NCBI RefSeq assembly: GCF_004804355.1
Contig: NZ_SRWZ01000006.1
Location: forward strand, 62,001 to 126,000
From: Cognatitamlana onchidii
GTDB lineage: Bacteria; Bacteroidota; Bacteroidia; Flavobacteriales; Flavobacteriaceae
Direction: 5' to 3'
Length of the DNA: 64,000 nt
The notes below the pieces were generated by a model. It had not been told where the DNA came from. It did not search any database and was given only the letters and a program-made list of their open reading frames with translations. Below, piece after piece: positions 56,543 to 64,000 of the stretch; position 1 is the stretch's first letter; every line of letters starts with the position of its first letter. Both the position numbers and the translations under genes were made by a program.

Positions 56543-56866
56543 CTAACAACAGTTAGATTTAGTCTTATTAAAAAAAGTATTTAATTCGTTTTGAAGTTCG
56601 GTCCAACGTTCTACATTAATACAATAACACATACTTTTACCTTCAACTTCACCTTTAAGTAATCCTATACTTTTTAGCTCCTTTAAATGTTGCGAAATAG
56701 TAGCCTGAGCTAATCCAATCTCATCAACTAAATCATTACATATACAGGCATTTTGCTTACTTATATATTGTAATATAGCCACACGTGCTGGATGCCCTAA
56801 CACTTTAAAAAACTGGGCTAAATCATTTTGCCTTTCTGTAAATATTTGTGATTTGGTAATCCCCAT
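56543..56866 (-). CDS. ArsR-family transcriptional repressor
   Basis: A 107-residue winged-helix regulator (ARVAILQYISKQNACICNDLVDEIGLAQATISQHLKELKSIGLL). The helix alpha3 cysteine pair appears as NACICND rather than ELCVCDL, and extra cysteines end the protein (KSMCYCINVERW, KSNCC), all able to bind As(III) or another thiophilic metal. It heads the operon with DUF6428 and the reductase and probably represses itself at the palindrome 56880-56891. Confidence 0.9.
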   Translation of the reverse strand: MGITKSQIFTERQNDLAQFFKVLGHPARVAILQYISKQNACICNDLVDEIGLAQATISQHLKELKSIGLLKGEVEGKSMCYCINVERWTELQNELNTFFNKTKSNCC

Positions 56867-56879
56867 GTTTTAAATTTAT

Positions 56880-56891
56880 ATATTGCAATAT
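56880..56891. promoter_or_regulatory. ArsR operator candidate
   Basis: ATATTGCAATAT is a perfect 12-bp palindrome, 13 bases upstream of the arsR ATG. It overlaps TAATATTG on the minus strand, one base off the -7 consensus, so bound repressor would block the promoter. Confidence 0.55.
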
Positions 56892-56918
56892 TACGATAAT
56901 AAAATGAAAACTAAAAAC

Positions 56919-56926
56919 TATATTTG
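56919..56926 (+). promoter_or_regulatory. -7 element TATATTTG for the DUF805 gene
   Basis: An exact TAnnTTTG match 28 bases before the ATG at 56955. Confidence 0.45.
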
Positions 56927-56954
56927 ATATATTAACTAAAAAATCAAACTATTT

Positions 56955-57350
56955 ATGAATTGGTATTTAAAAGTTTTAAAGCAATATGCAGACTTTACAG
57001 GACGCGCAAGACGTAAAGAATATTGGATGTTTATCTTATTTAATTTACTCTTTGCCATAGCCGCTCTGCTTCTCGACAACCTATTTGGACTAACTTTTGG
57101 AGATATTCCATATGGGCCTATTTATGCGCTATATGGATTAGCTTTGTTTATTCCAGGTCTCGCAGTTGCCGTACGCCGTCTGCATGATATTGGCAAAAGT
57201 GGTTGGTGGCTGTTAATTAGTTTAATTCCCCTAATAGGCGGAATTTGGCTGTTCGTGCTAATGGTTACTAATAGTGAATCTGGATCTAATAAATGGGGGC
57301 CGAACCCAAAAACAAATGCCGAAGAAATTGACCAGATAGGTACTGAATAA
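56955..57350 (+). CDS. DUF805 membrane protein
   Basis: A 131-residue inner-membrane protein of the DUF805 family (MNWYLKVLKQYADFTGRARRKEYWMF, RRLHDIGKSGWWLLISLIPLIGGIWL) with three or four helices and the conserved GWWLLI segment and a polar C-terminal tail (GSNKWGPNPKTN). Function unknown. Transcribed divergently from arsR. Confidence 0.9.
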   Translation: MNWYLKVLKQYADFTGRARRKEYWMFILFNLLFAIAALLLDNLFGLTFGDIPYGPIYALYGLALFIPGLAVAVRRLHDIGKSGWWLLISLIPLIGGIWLFVLMVTNSESGSNKWGPNPKTNAEEIDQIGTE

Positions 57351-57370
57351 CTAATAACTTTTCGTTGTAT

Positions 57371-57405
57371 AAAAGCCTAGATGTAACTACTATATCTAGG
57401 CTTTT
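57371..57405 (+). terminator. Terminator of the DUF805 gene
   Basis: AAAAGCCTAGAT pairs with ATCTAGGCTTTT around an 11-base loop. Located 21 bases past the stop. Confidence 0.8.
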
Positions 57406-57425
57406 ATATTAATCTACAGATGTAT

Positions 57426-57773
57426 TTAAAACCAAGGTTTTTTACCAGCCTGATAGGTGTTGTAAAAATCTGCATCCGATCTTGTAAGGTAAATAATGCC
57501 TTCTATAAAACCAATAATACTAGCAAAACCACAGGTTAAAATTGTGGCTATTAACAAAATAAACCCTTCCTTGTTATAACCTAAAACAAATTTATGAATC
57601 CCTAGGCCACCAAATAGAATACCTAATATTCCTGCAATAACTTTTTTATTATCTGTAGAACCAAAGGTTTCCTTGGCACTTTCAGCAAACTCAGATGCCG
57701 TTTCTTTTGCTTCTTCTGCAAAGTCCTTAGCTTTTTCGTTTAAATCGTCTTTTAAATTCTTGTCATCAGACAT
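57426..57773 (-). CDS. TM2-domain membrane protein with amphipathic N-terminus
   Basis: A 115-residue protein. The first 40 residues are repeated acidic-amphipathic (DFAEEAKETASEFAESAKETF), like LEA-type helices. The remainder is a TM2 domain (VIAGILGILFGGLGIHKFVLGYNKEGFILL ... GFIEGIIYLTRSD) of two membrane helices. Family function is unknown. Monocistronic. Confidence 0.88.
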   Translation of the reverse strand: MSDDKNLKDDLNEKAKDFAEEAKETASEFAESAKETFGSTDNKKVIAGILGILFGGLGIHKFVLGYNKEGFILLIATILTCGFASIIGFIEGIIYLTRSDADFYNTYQAGKKPWF

Positions 57774-57829
57774 AATATAATTTGTTTTTGATTAATCCTT
57801 AAATTTAATAAAAATAGTGTTTCCATGTG

Positions 57830-58597
57830 TTACCTTACTAACATCATTAAACCACCTAAGGCTGTAATCACCAAAATAAAACGTCTGTAATTCACATTAG
57901 ACATAAACTTGAGCACATAAACCCCAAGATAAAACCCCAAAACCACTATAGGAATTAAAACTACATTGAGTACTAAACTCTCTTTGGTTACGGTGTTCCA
58001 AACGAAAATATGGAAAGGTAATTTGAAAAGGTTAATAATAAAAAACAACCAGGCTGCCGTACCAATAAATTCATTTTTCGGAAAGCGCATAGCCAAGAAA
58101 TAAATGTTTGAAATGGGGCCAGCCAAATTGCCAATCATGGTTGAAAACCCTGTTAAAAACCCCGTAGATGTAGAAAATAGTTTACCCGAAGGAATCGTTT
58201 TTGATTGTCGGCGTTCCGAATAAAACATGATAACTACAGAGACCAAAATAACCACCGCCATAAGTCGTTTAAATAGGGCCTCAGATATATCATTCCCTAC
58301 CCAAACTCCAACCAAAACACCAACTACCATCCAAGGCAATAGTATTTTTATGTATTTCCATTGTGCATGCCTATTGTAATAGGTCACCGCCAATACATCA
58401 GCACAGATAAGCTGCGTTAACACAATACCCGTTGAAGCTTTTTCACCAAACACAAAAGCCATGATAATGACTATAATAATGCCTATACCCTTAAGTCCAG
58501 CTTTTGAAAGTCCTAACAACAACACCGCAAAACTTACAGCAATCCATTCTGAAACACTTAAATTGTAATGGGTTAGAATTTCTGAAATATACTCCAA
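57830..58597 (-). CDS. TauE/SafE-family sulfite exporter-type membrane protein
   Basis: A 255-residue permease with about eight helices (LGLSKAGLKGIGIIIVIIMAFVFG, MVVGVLVGVWVGNDISEALFKRL, LTGFSTMIGNLAGPISNIYFLAM). The family exports sulfite or organosulfonates, or moves other anions; the substrate here is unknown. It is followed closely by the VOC gene on the same strand. Confidence 0.88.
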   Translation of the reverse strand: MEYISEILTHYNLSVSEWIAVSFAVLLLGLSKAGLKGIGIIIVIIMAFVFGEKASTGIVLTQLICADVLAVTYYNRHAQWKYIKILLPWMVVGVLVGVWVGNDISEALFKRLMAVVILVSVVIMFYSERRQSKTIPSGKLFSTSTGFLTGFSTMIGNLAGPISNIYFLAMRFPKNEFIGTAAWLFFIINLFKLPFHIFVWNTVTKESLVLNVVLIPIVVLGFYLGVYVLKFMSNVNYRRFILVITALGGLMMLVR

Positions 58598-58624
58598 TGG
58601 TTTTTAATTCAATGAATGGCGAAG

Positions 58625-59011
58625 CTACAAAAAAGCGGTCTCAATGGGTTCCCAAAGCTCAATTTTATTGCCTTCATTATCCAAAATCCATCCAAATTTG
58701 CCATAATCATAGACCTCTATGTCTCCCACCACCGTTACGCCCTCTTCTTTTAAAACCTTTAGTAGTGCCTCTAAATCCTCAACCCGATAATTAAACATAA
58801 AGTCTTTTTTTGAAGGTTGAAAATATTTGGTATCCTCCTGAAATGGACTCCATTGCGTGGAGCATGAGTTCCCGTTAGCATCTTTCCACCAAAAGGTACA
58901 CCCCCAATCATCAGTATTAAAACCTAGGTGTTTGTTATACCAATCTTTTGTGGCCTTTGGGTTTTTCGATTTAAAAAAGAGTCCTCCAAGACCCGTAACG
59001 CGCTTTTTCAT
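58625..59011 (-). CDS. VOC-superfamily protein (glyoxalase/bleomycin resistance fold)
   Basis: A 128-residue protein of the glyoxalase fold with two beta-alpha-beta repeats (GLGGLFFKSKNPKATKDWYNKHLGF, CTFWWKDANG, YRVEDLEALLKVLKEEGVTV, YDYGKFGWILDNEGNKIELWEP). The metal ligand set is incomplete by eye. Its ATG overlaps the DUF1801 stop by four bases, so the pair is coupled; the substrate is not known. Confidence 0.87.
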   Translation of the reverse strand: MKKRVTGLGGLFFKSKNPKATKDWYNKHLGFNTDDWGCTFWWKDANGNSCSTQWSPFQEDTKYFQPSKKDFMFNYRVEDLEALLKVLKEEGVTVVGDIEVYDYGKFGWILDNEGNKIELWEPIETAFL

Positions 59012-59472
59012 TTCTTTCGGTTTTTAATAACACTTTCATAGGTTTCAACCCAGGATTCTACGGTTATTTTTTGACACAATTCGGCAATAAGCCTATATGG
59101 AATAGTTTCAATTTTTTTAAAGCGAACACAACTTTTCCCCATATCTAGCTTAAGCTTTGAATGCTTCGGATACTCTGCTACAAACCAATCATAAAGTTCA
59201 GGGATAGCATAAATACCGCTATGATAAAGGTTGATAGAGTTTTTTTGAGAGGCAAAGTTCATAAATGGCAGGGGTTCTTTTGGGTTACAATGATACCCAT
59301 CTGGATAGGTGGTATGCGGCACATAATACCCAATCATTCCGTATTGTATACCTTCTTCAAATCCTGGCGGTAAATTTTTAAGAATAACCGCTCTTAATTT
59401 TTTAATAGGTGCTTGCCTTTCTTGAGGTAGTTGGCTGATATAATCTTCTGGTGAACTGGCTTTATATTGCAT
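59008..59472 (-). CDS. DUF1801 family protein
   Basis: A 154-residue protein of the DUF1801 family (QYKASSPEDYISQLPQERQAPIKKLRAVI, YGMIGYYVPHTTYPDGYHCNPKEPLPFMNFASQKNSINLY, MGKSCVRFKKIETIPYRLIAELCQ). Function unknown. Coupled to the downstream VOC gene by a four-base overlap. Confidence 0.88.
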   Translation of the reverse strand: MQYKASSPEDYISQLPQERQAPIKKLRAVILKNLPPGFEEGIQYGMIGYYVPHTTYPDGYHCNPKEPLPFMNFASQKNSINLYHSGIYAIPELYDWFVAEYPKHSKLKLDMGKSCVRFKKIETIPYRLIAELCQKITVESWVETYESVIKNRKK

Positions 59473-59494
59473 AACCTTAGTGTTTGCACTAAAG

Positions 59495-60430
59495 TTAGCA
59501 AAATTTTGCTTTGATTTTATCTACTATGGTTTGCGCCAGTTTTGCCTTGCTTTCAACAGTCCAACCCGCGACATGTGGCGATAACAATACGTTTTCTGCG
59601 TTTATTAAATACTGAAACGCCTCGGGCAACTCTTTAGAAAATAAGGTCTCAAAAGACGCTTTTTCGTACTCTAAAACATCTAAACCTGCACCTAAAATTT
59701 TATCAGATTTAAGTGCTTCAACTAAATCTTGAGTAACCACACTCTTACCTCTTGCCGTATTGATTAACCAAAATGGCTTATGAAAGCTATTAATAAAATG
59801 GGTGTCAATCATTTTAAGGGTTAAAGGGGTTTGTGGGGTATGTAAACTTAATACATCTGCATGTTCTTGAAGCTCTTGTAAACTAACTTGTTTAGCATTA
59901 GCATCCCCAACCCCTTCTTTAATATCGTAACACAATACCTCAACATCGAAACCTCGAAGTTTTTTAGCAAAGGCTTTTCCCATATTACCATAACCAATAA
60001 GACCAACAGTTCTGCCATCTAACTCAATACCTCTATTAGCTTCTCGTAACCATTTTCCAGCTCGCACCTCTTCATCTGCTTTGTTTAATTTATTGAATAA
60101 CGATAGTAGCATGCCTAAGGTATGTTCGCCTACCGCGTTTCTATTACCCTCTGGTGCCGATATAAGATAAATACCTTGCTCTTTAGCATAACCACAATTT
60201 ATATTTTCCAAACCTGCTCCAACACGACCAATAAATTTTAGGTTTGTTGCCGCATCTAGAAATTGTTTATCTATGGTAAACCTGCTTCTTAGTACAATAC
60301 CATCGTAATCCTTGATTTTGGCTTCAACCTCCTTTTTTGAAGATGTGTAATCTTCATGATTAATAAACCCTAACTCATTTAGCTGATTTATTAGTAAGTC
60401 ATGATTAGTATCTAAATGAAGAATTTTCAT
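59495..60430 (-). CDS. D-2-hydroxyacid dehydrogenase, phosphoglycerate dehydrogenase-like
   Basis: A 311-residue NAD-dependent oxidoreductase. Motifs: the NAD-binding VGLIGYGNMGKAFAKKL, the catalytic Arg in LINTARGKSVV, Glu in LGAGLDVLEYEK and His in LLSPHVAGWT. It lacks the ACT domain of classical SerA, so it could act in serine synthesis or on another hydroxyacid. It lies between the DUF1801 gene and mgtE on the same strand, 57 bases after mgtE. Confidence 0.88.
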   Translation of the reverse strand: MKILHLDTNHDLLINQLNELGFINHEDYTSSKKEVEAKIKDYDGIVLRSRFTIDKQFLDAATNLKFIGRVGAGLENINCGYAKEQGIYLISAPEGNRNAVGEHTLGMLLSLFNKLNKADEEVRAGKWLREANRGIELDGRTVGLIGYGNMGKAFAKKLRGFDVEVLCYDIKEGVGDANAKQVSLQELQEHADVLSLHTPQTPLTLKMIDTHFINSFHKPFWLINTARGKSVVTQDLVEALKSDKILGAGLDVLEYEKASFETLFSKELPEAFQYLINAENVLLSPHVAGWTVESKAKLAQTIVDKIKAKFC

Positions 60431-60487
60431 ATGCGATTAAATAAAGTAAAAAGGAATATTTTTCTGATATAAACTAGAATGTAATAA

Positions 60488-61858
60488 TCAAATTCCTAAA
60501 ATAAGTTTAGCAATCATAAAATAGATTAAAATACCAAAAATATCATTACTTGTAGTAATAAATGGGCCCGTAGCTATGGCTGGGTCTATGCCTCTTTTAT
60601 CTAGAAATAAAGGCACAAAGGTTCCTATTAAACCAGCAACTATTATAACCGCAACTAAAGACACTGAAATGGCAAAAGCGGTGTTAATCTCTCCAATGGA
60701 AATCCACACAAATAGGAAGAGAAAAATGGCTAATATAGCACCGTTAAGTGCTGCTAAAAACATTTCTTTTAATAGCCGGCTGTTAATACTTCCTTTTACG
60801 TCGTCATTAGCCAAACCTTGAACAATAATAGCACTCGATTGTACACCTACATTTCCTGCCATAGCTGCAATGAGCGGAGTGAAAAAGAATAACACCGCAT
60901 ATTTTTGAAACGTATCTTGAAACCCTTCCATAATTAAAAAGGCTCCAATACCTCCAACTAAACCAAGAAATAACCAAGGCAAGCGCGCTCGTGTGAGTTC
61001 CAGAATACTATCATCTGAATCTACATCACCTGTAATACCGGCAGCCATTTGATAATCTTTGTCTGCTTCTTCTTTTAAAACATCTACAATATCATCAATA
61101 GTAATTCTACCTAAAAGCGTTTTATTTTCATCAACTACTGGAATAGCTTCCAAGTCATATTTCGCCATAATTTTGGCAACATCTTCCACATCTTCATCAA
61201 CCCCAACATAATCAACATTGGATATATAGATGTCAGATATTTTCTGCTCATTTTTAGCGACGACCAAATCTTTTAATGACAACCGCCCTATGAGTTTTTC
61301 CTGCTTGTCCACTACATATACAGAATGCACTCTAGTTACCTCCTTGGCCTGTCCTCTAATTCTACGTAAACAACCTGCTACCGTCCATGTTTCATAAACT
61401 TTAACAAGTTCTTTGGCCATTAAACTTCCAGCGGTATTGTCTTCATAAGCTAAAAGTTCTTCAATCTCAGCCTTATGCTCCTCATCTTCAATTCTATTAA
61501 TAACCTCCTGCTGGCGCTCCTCGGGTAACTCTGCTATAATATCTGCTGCATCATCTGTATCGAGTTCCTCTACCTCCTCGGCAATTTCTTTAGCGGTTAG
61601 GTTTTTAAGTACTTTTTCTCGATTGTCTTCATCGAGTTCTGTTAGAATATCGGAGGTTGTTTCAGAATCTAACAGCTTTATAATGTATACTGCTTGTTCT
61701 AGATTAAGCTCATCTAAAATCTCGGCAATATCGGCATAATGAAACGCCTTAAAAAGGCTCTGTAAATCTTTATCTTTTTGTTCTGAAACTAAAGATGTTA
61801 CTTGCTCTAAAAGTTCGTCGGTAAGCTCAAATTGTATGTTTTCTGTTTCTTCTAACAA
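60488..61858 (-). CDS. mgtE: MgtE-type magnesium transporter
   Basis: A 456-residue Mg2+ channel/transporter. Layout: N-terminal helical superhelix domain (about 1-130, SLFKAFHYADIAEILDELN ... ELPEERQQEVINRI), two CBS domains (about 135-260, YVVDKQEKLIGRLSLKDLV, AIPVVDENKTLLGRITIDDIVDVL) and a five-helix membrane domain with PLIAAMAGNVGVQSSAIIVQGLAND and the conserved pore region near IAGLIGTFVPLFLDKRGIDPAIATGPF. Starts 20 bases after rsmA. Confidence 0.95.
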   Translation of the reverse strand: MLEETENIQFELTDELLEQVTSLVSEQKDKDLQSLFKAFHYADIAEILDELNLEQAVYIIKLLDSETTSDILTELDEDNREKVLKNLTAKEIAEEVEELDTDDAADIIAELPEERQQEVINRIEDEEHKAEIEELLAYEDNTAGSLMAKELVKVYETWTVAGCLRRIRGQAKEVTRVHSVYVVDKQEKLIGRLSLKDLVVAKNEQKISDIYISNVDYVGVDEDVEDVAKIMAKYDLEAIPVVDENKTLLGRITIDDIVDVLKEEADKDYQMAAGITGDVDSDDSILELTRARLPWLFLGLVGGIGAFLIMEGFQDTFQKYAVLFFFTPLIAAMAGNVGVQSSAIIVQGLANDDVKGSINSRLLKEMFLAALNGAILAIFLFLFVWISIGEINTAFAISVSLVAVIIVAGLIGTFVPLFLDKRGIDPAIATGPFITTSNDIFGILIYFMIAKLILGI

Positions 61859-61878
61859 ATAGCAAGGTTTAAAAAAAT

Positions 61879-62679
61879 CTAAGTATTGGTTTCAATTAAC
61901 TGTGTAAGTTTGATAAACTCTTGAACTGATAATTGTTCCGGACGCTTGCCAAATATACTATTTGCTTTTAAATTATCAGATAAATTAAATGTTTTTAAAC
62001 TGTTACGTAATGTTTTTCGACGTTGTTGGAATGCTGTTTTTACTGTTTTGAAAAATAATTTTTCACTACATGGTAGGGTGTAATTATCTTTTCTTGTAAG
62101 CCTTAAAACACCAGAGTCTACTTTTGGGGGAGGATTAAAGACTCCTGGAGGAACCGTAAATAAATACTCCGCATCGTAAAACGCCTGTGTTAAAACCGAT
62201 AATATGCCATAAACCTTACTCCCTTCTTTAGAACAAATACGCTGTGCTACTTCCTTTTGAAACATGCCTGAAAACTCAGGAATTTGATCCCTCATCTCTA
62301 GAGTTTTAAAAACTATTTGACTTGAAATGTTATAAGGGAAGTTACCAATAACAGCAAAAGGTTCCTGATTAAAAACTATGTTTAGATCATACTTTAAAAA
62401 ATCCTGTTCTATTATTCTCGGTGCCAAACTAAGGTAATTGACCTGCAAATATGTTACAGATTCCGTATCAATTTCAATCACGTAGGTGGTCACATCTTTC
62501 TTAAGTAAATACTTGGTAAGCACTCCCATACCCGGACCAATTTCCAATACATTCTTATAACCTTTAAACATTAGCGTGTCTGCAATTTTTTCAGCCACGC
62601 TTTCATCTTTCAAAAAATGCTGTCCTAAATGTTTTTTTGCTTTTACTTGATGTTGGTTGTAATTATTTGCCACGAACAA
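61879..62679 (-). CDS. rsmA: 16S rRNA (adenine1518/1519) dimethyltransferase
   Basis: Dimethylates two adenines of 16S rRNA during 30S assembly. The 266 residues show [13 protein letters not shown] at the N-terminus, the SAM motif [16 protein letters not shown] and the catalytic NFPYNIS (here [13 protein letters not shown]). No ATG exists upstream of the conserved [10 protein letters not shown]: a stop codon TAA lies just five codons before, so translation must begin at TTG (62677-62679) or GTG (62671-62673). Cotranscribed upstream of mgtE. Confidence 0.94.
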   Translation of the reverse strand: MFVANNYNQHQVKAKKHLGQHFLKDESVAEKIADTLMFKGYKNVLEIGPGMGVLTKYLLKKDVTTYVIEIDTESVTYLQVNYLSLAPRIIEQDFLKYDLNIVFNQEPFAVIGNFPYNISSQIVFKTLEMRDQIPEFSGMFQKEVAQRICSKEGSKVYGILSVLTQAFYDAEYLFTVPPGVFNPPPKVDSGVLRLTRKDNYTLPCSEKLFFKTVKTAFQQRRKTLRNSLKTFNLSDNLKANSIFGKRPEQLSVQEFIKLTQLIETNT

Positions 62680-62725
62680 AGGGAATTAAGGTTTTTAAAC
62701 CGCTAAATTTTAATGCAAAACTAAA

Positions 62726-63049
62726 CTATTTAAAGTTTACCGTATATTCATCAATAATTTGCAGCTCTGTTCTAAAGGCCAACATTTTATCTGCAAACTT
62801 TTTTAAACCTTCATTTCTTAAATTATCGGCATCTTCTTTATAATAAGCATCTAGGGCTTCTCTAGAATAAGTTCGATATTGAATGGAATAGGTAACACCT
62901 CCCATATCTTCTTCAACCAAAACTCTTGTTAATGTAGCCTTTTCAAACTTCCCAGTTCCCAATACTTGAGGAATATGTTCTTTTATCCAATTAAGCCATT
63001 CATCATGAATAGATTCGTCAATATTAACAGTTACATTGTATATATACAT
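62726..63049 (-). CDS. DUF4286 family protein
   Basis: A 107-residue protein of the DUF4286 family, found mostly in Bacteroidetes (MYIYNVTVNIDESIHDEWLNWIKEHI, YSIQYRTYSREALDAYYKEDADNLRNEG, DEYTVNFK). A ferredoxin-like dimeric alpha-beta fold is likely. Function unknown. It is upstream of rsmA on the same strand, 46 bases away, so cotranscription with rsmA is plausible. Confidence 0.9.
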   Translation of the reverse strand: MYIYNVTVNIDESIHDEWLNWIKEHIPQVLGTGKFEKATLTRVLVEEDMGGVTYSIQYRTYSREALDAYYKEDADNLRNEGLKKFADKMLAFRTELQIIDEYTVNFK

Positions 63050-63129
63050 CCTTATAATTTTTTTAAATAACAGAAGTTCCTTTTCATCTTCAAACTAGTT
63101 AGACGCTTTTCGTTAATAATTACCAATTT

Positions 63130-64000
63130 TTAATTTACCAACAACTTATTCTCAAAAAATTCAACAAACGATTTATATTTTGTTTCAGATCCAGGATAGT
63201 TTAAATCGGCTTCAATATTTAATTCGTCCATTTTTTCTTTTAATGCTATTCCAAAATCTACATGATGCATAATCCAGCCTCTAACCTTACTTGGGGTATT
63301 AGGCGCCTTAGCATTTGGAGACATATAGTACTTCATAAAAACAGGAGGGTCATCTACCGAAATTAATGAAAGCGCCGATAAATTATGAGCCATCTTATCG
63401 GCTTCTTCAAGTGTTTTAGCACCATACATTGCCATACGATTACGATCTATTGTTGCAGAATCTCCGAATATTTTTGCTACATAATCTGTACCCTTTTCAT
63501 CCTTCAAATGTCTATCGACTAGTTCTTTCCAAAACTTAAGATTCATAGTTGTTTGCCCTATTATTGGTGCGATACAAGTAACCCTTGTTGATTCCCTTTC
63601 AATTGGGTCGTTACTATTTGTATTGGCCATATCGTCACTAAAGGCTAACCACATACAAATTTGTGCACCAGCCGAACCTCCAAATAAACCTATTCTATTT
63701 TTATCAATTTTCCATGATTTAGCCTTTGAACGTATAAACTGTAGCGCATGCTTTGCATCCATATGCGCAGCTGGCAGTGGCGCATTTGATAATAACCGAT
63801 AATTTATTGATGCAACAGAAATTCCTGCCTCTAACAATTGTGATAGGTCATTGGCCTTAATTTTTTGTTTGCTCCCTATTTTAAACCCTCCGCCATGTAT
63901 ATAAATTACAATAGGGGTTATTTTGGTAGAATCTGCAAACCAAATATCCAAAACGTTTCGTTCATGATCTCCATATCTCACATTTTTAAAATCAGGTGCT
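63130..64000 (-). CDS. Alpha/beta-hydrolase of the BD-FAE/HSL esterase type, 5'-truncated by window edge
   Basis: The reading frame continues beyond base 64000, so the GTG-like codon at 63981 is not the start. Visible residues show the oxyanion motif IYIHGGGFKIGSK, the nucleophile elbow GLFGGSAGAQ and VASINYRLLSNAPLPAA, typical of hormone-sensitive-lipase/BD-FAE-type esterases. The acidic and histidine triad members should lie in the C-terminal half (HVDFGIALKEK near the end is a candidate for the His). Substrate not known. No signal peptide can be judged, because the N-terminus is missing. Confidence 0.85.
   Translation of the reverse strand, partial: APDFKNVRYGDHERNVLDIWFADSTKITPIVIYIHGGGFKIGSKQKIKANDLSQLLEAGISVASINYRLLSNAPLPAAHMDAKHALQFIRSKAKSWKIDKNRIGLFGGSAGAQICMWLAFSDDMANTNSNDPIERESTRVTCIAPIIGQTTMNLKFWKELVDRHLKDEKGTDYVAKIFGDSATIDRNRMAMYGAKTLEEADKMAHNLSALSLISVDDPPVFMKYYMSPNAKAPNTPSKVRGWIMHHVDFGIALKEKMDELNIEADLNYPGSETKYKSFVEFFENKLLVN

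Noticed and set aside
1-64000. CRISPR arrays, tRNA, rRNA and insertion sequences
   Set aside because: No regular direct-repeat arrays, transposase genes or RNA gene cloverleaf sequences were recognised on either strand; a tRNA scan would confirm.

Overview
The window is AT-rich DNA from a member of Bacteroidetes, almost certainly a marine-type Flavobacteriaceae. The signs are: type IX secretion (T9SS) C-terminal sorting tails and a PorZ-like gene, a TonB receptor, the Bacteroidetes -7 promoter element TAnnTTTG before several genes with little Shine-Dalgarno signal, DUF families typical of the phylum (DUF6503, DUF4286, DUF6428, DUF3109), and a eukaryote-like class Ia ribonucleotide reductase. 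No rRNA, tRNA, insertion sequence, phage or CRISPR array was recognised. Most of the window is core chromosome.

Layout. 1-4.5 kb: two tandem, mosaic-identical secreted T9SS proteins, the first cut by the window edge. 4.6-10.1 kb: minus-strand operon porZ-like, recO, TonB receptor. 10.2-15.5 kb: DUF6503 protein, then nrdB/nrdA and a DUF3109 protein. 15.6-19.9 kb: MarC, a small membrane protein with a minimal FAD protein, then ctpA with dCMP deaminase, and HupE. 19.9-24.5 kb: SDR threonine dehydrogenase, a lipoprotein, a TPR-like protein, a CBS protein, and a DinB/GNAT/zinc-ribbon operon. 24.6-26.5 kb: the one clearly accessory segment, a DUF262-DUF1524 (GmrSD-like) gene with a long hairpin at its 3' end and inverted 7-bp cores at both gene ends, resembling a gene cassette. 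26.6-31.6 kb: short ssb, nadB/nadA, and an unrecognised 602-aa cysteine-containing protein.

31.9-45.4 kb: PEP carboxylase followed by a nitrogen-assimilation block: amt, glnK, a second amt, a porin, and divergently gltB-gltD. The glnK product would control the ammonium transporters, the porin may admit the nitrogen source across the outer membrane, and GltBD converts the resulting glutamine to glutamate. Two large palindromes sit at about -41 and -93 relative to the inferred porin start site.

45.5-64 kb: nadD-gmk-yicC, two outer-membrane barrel proteins, fbp, an operon of GNAT, aspartate kinase, a fused PlsC-GNAT acyltransferase and a surface-type protein, an ArsR-controlled cysteine-rich arsenic-type operon without a pump, DUF805 and TM2 membrane proteins, TauE, VOC and DUF1801 proteins, a 2-hydroxyacid dehydrogenase, mgtE, rsmA (no ATG start), DUF4286, and an esterase cut by the right edge.

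The best candidates for something undescribed are the cassette-like hairpin next to the GmrSD-like gene, the 602-aa protein with its activator-type palindrome promoter, and the twin palindromes of the nitrogen block. All function calls rest on reading motifs by eye; no database search was possible.
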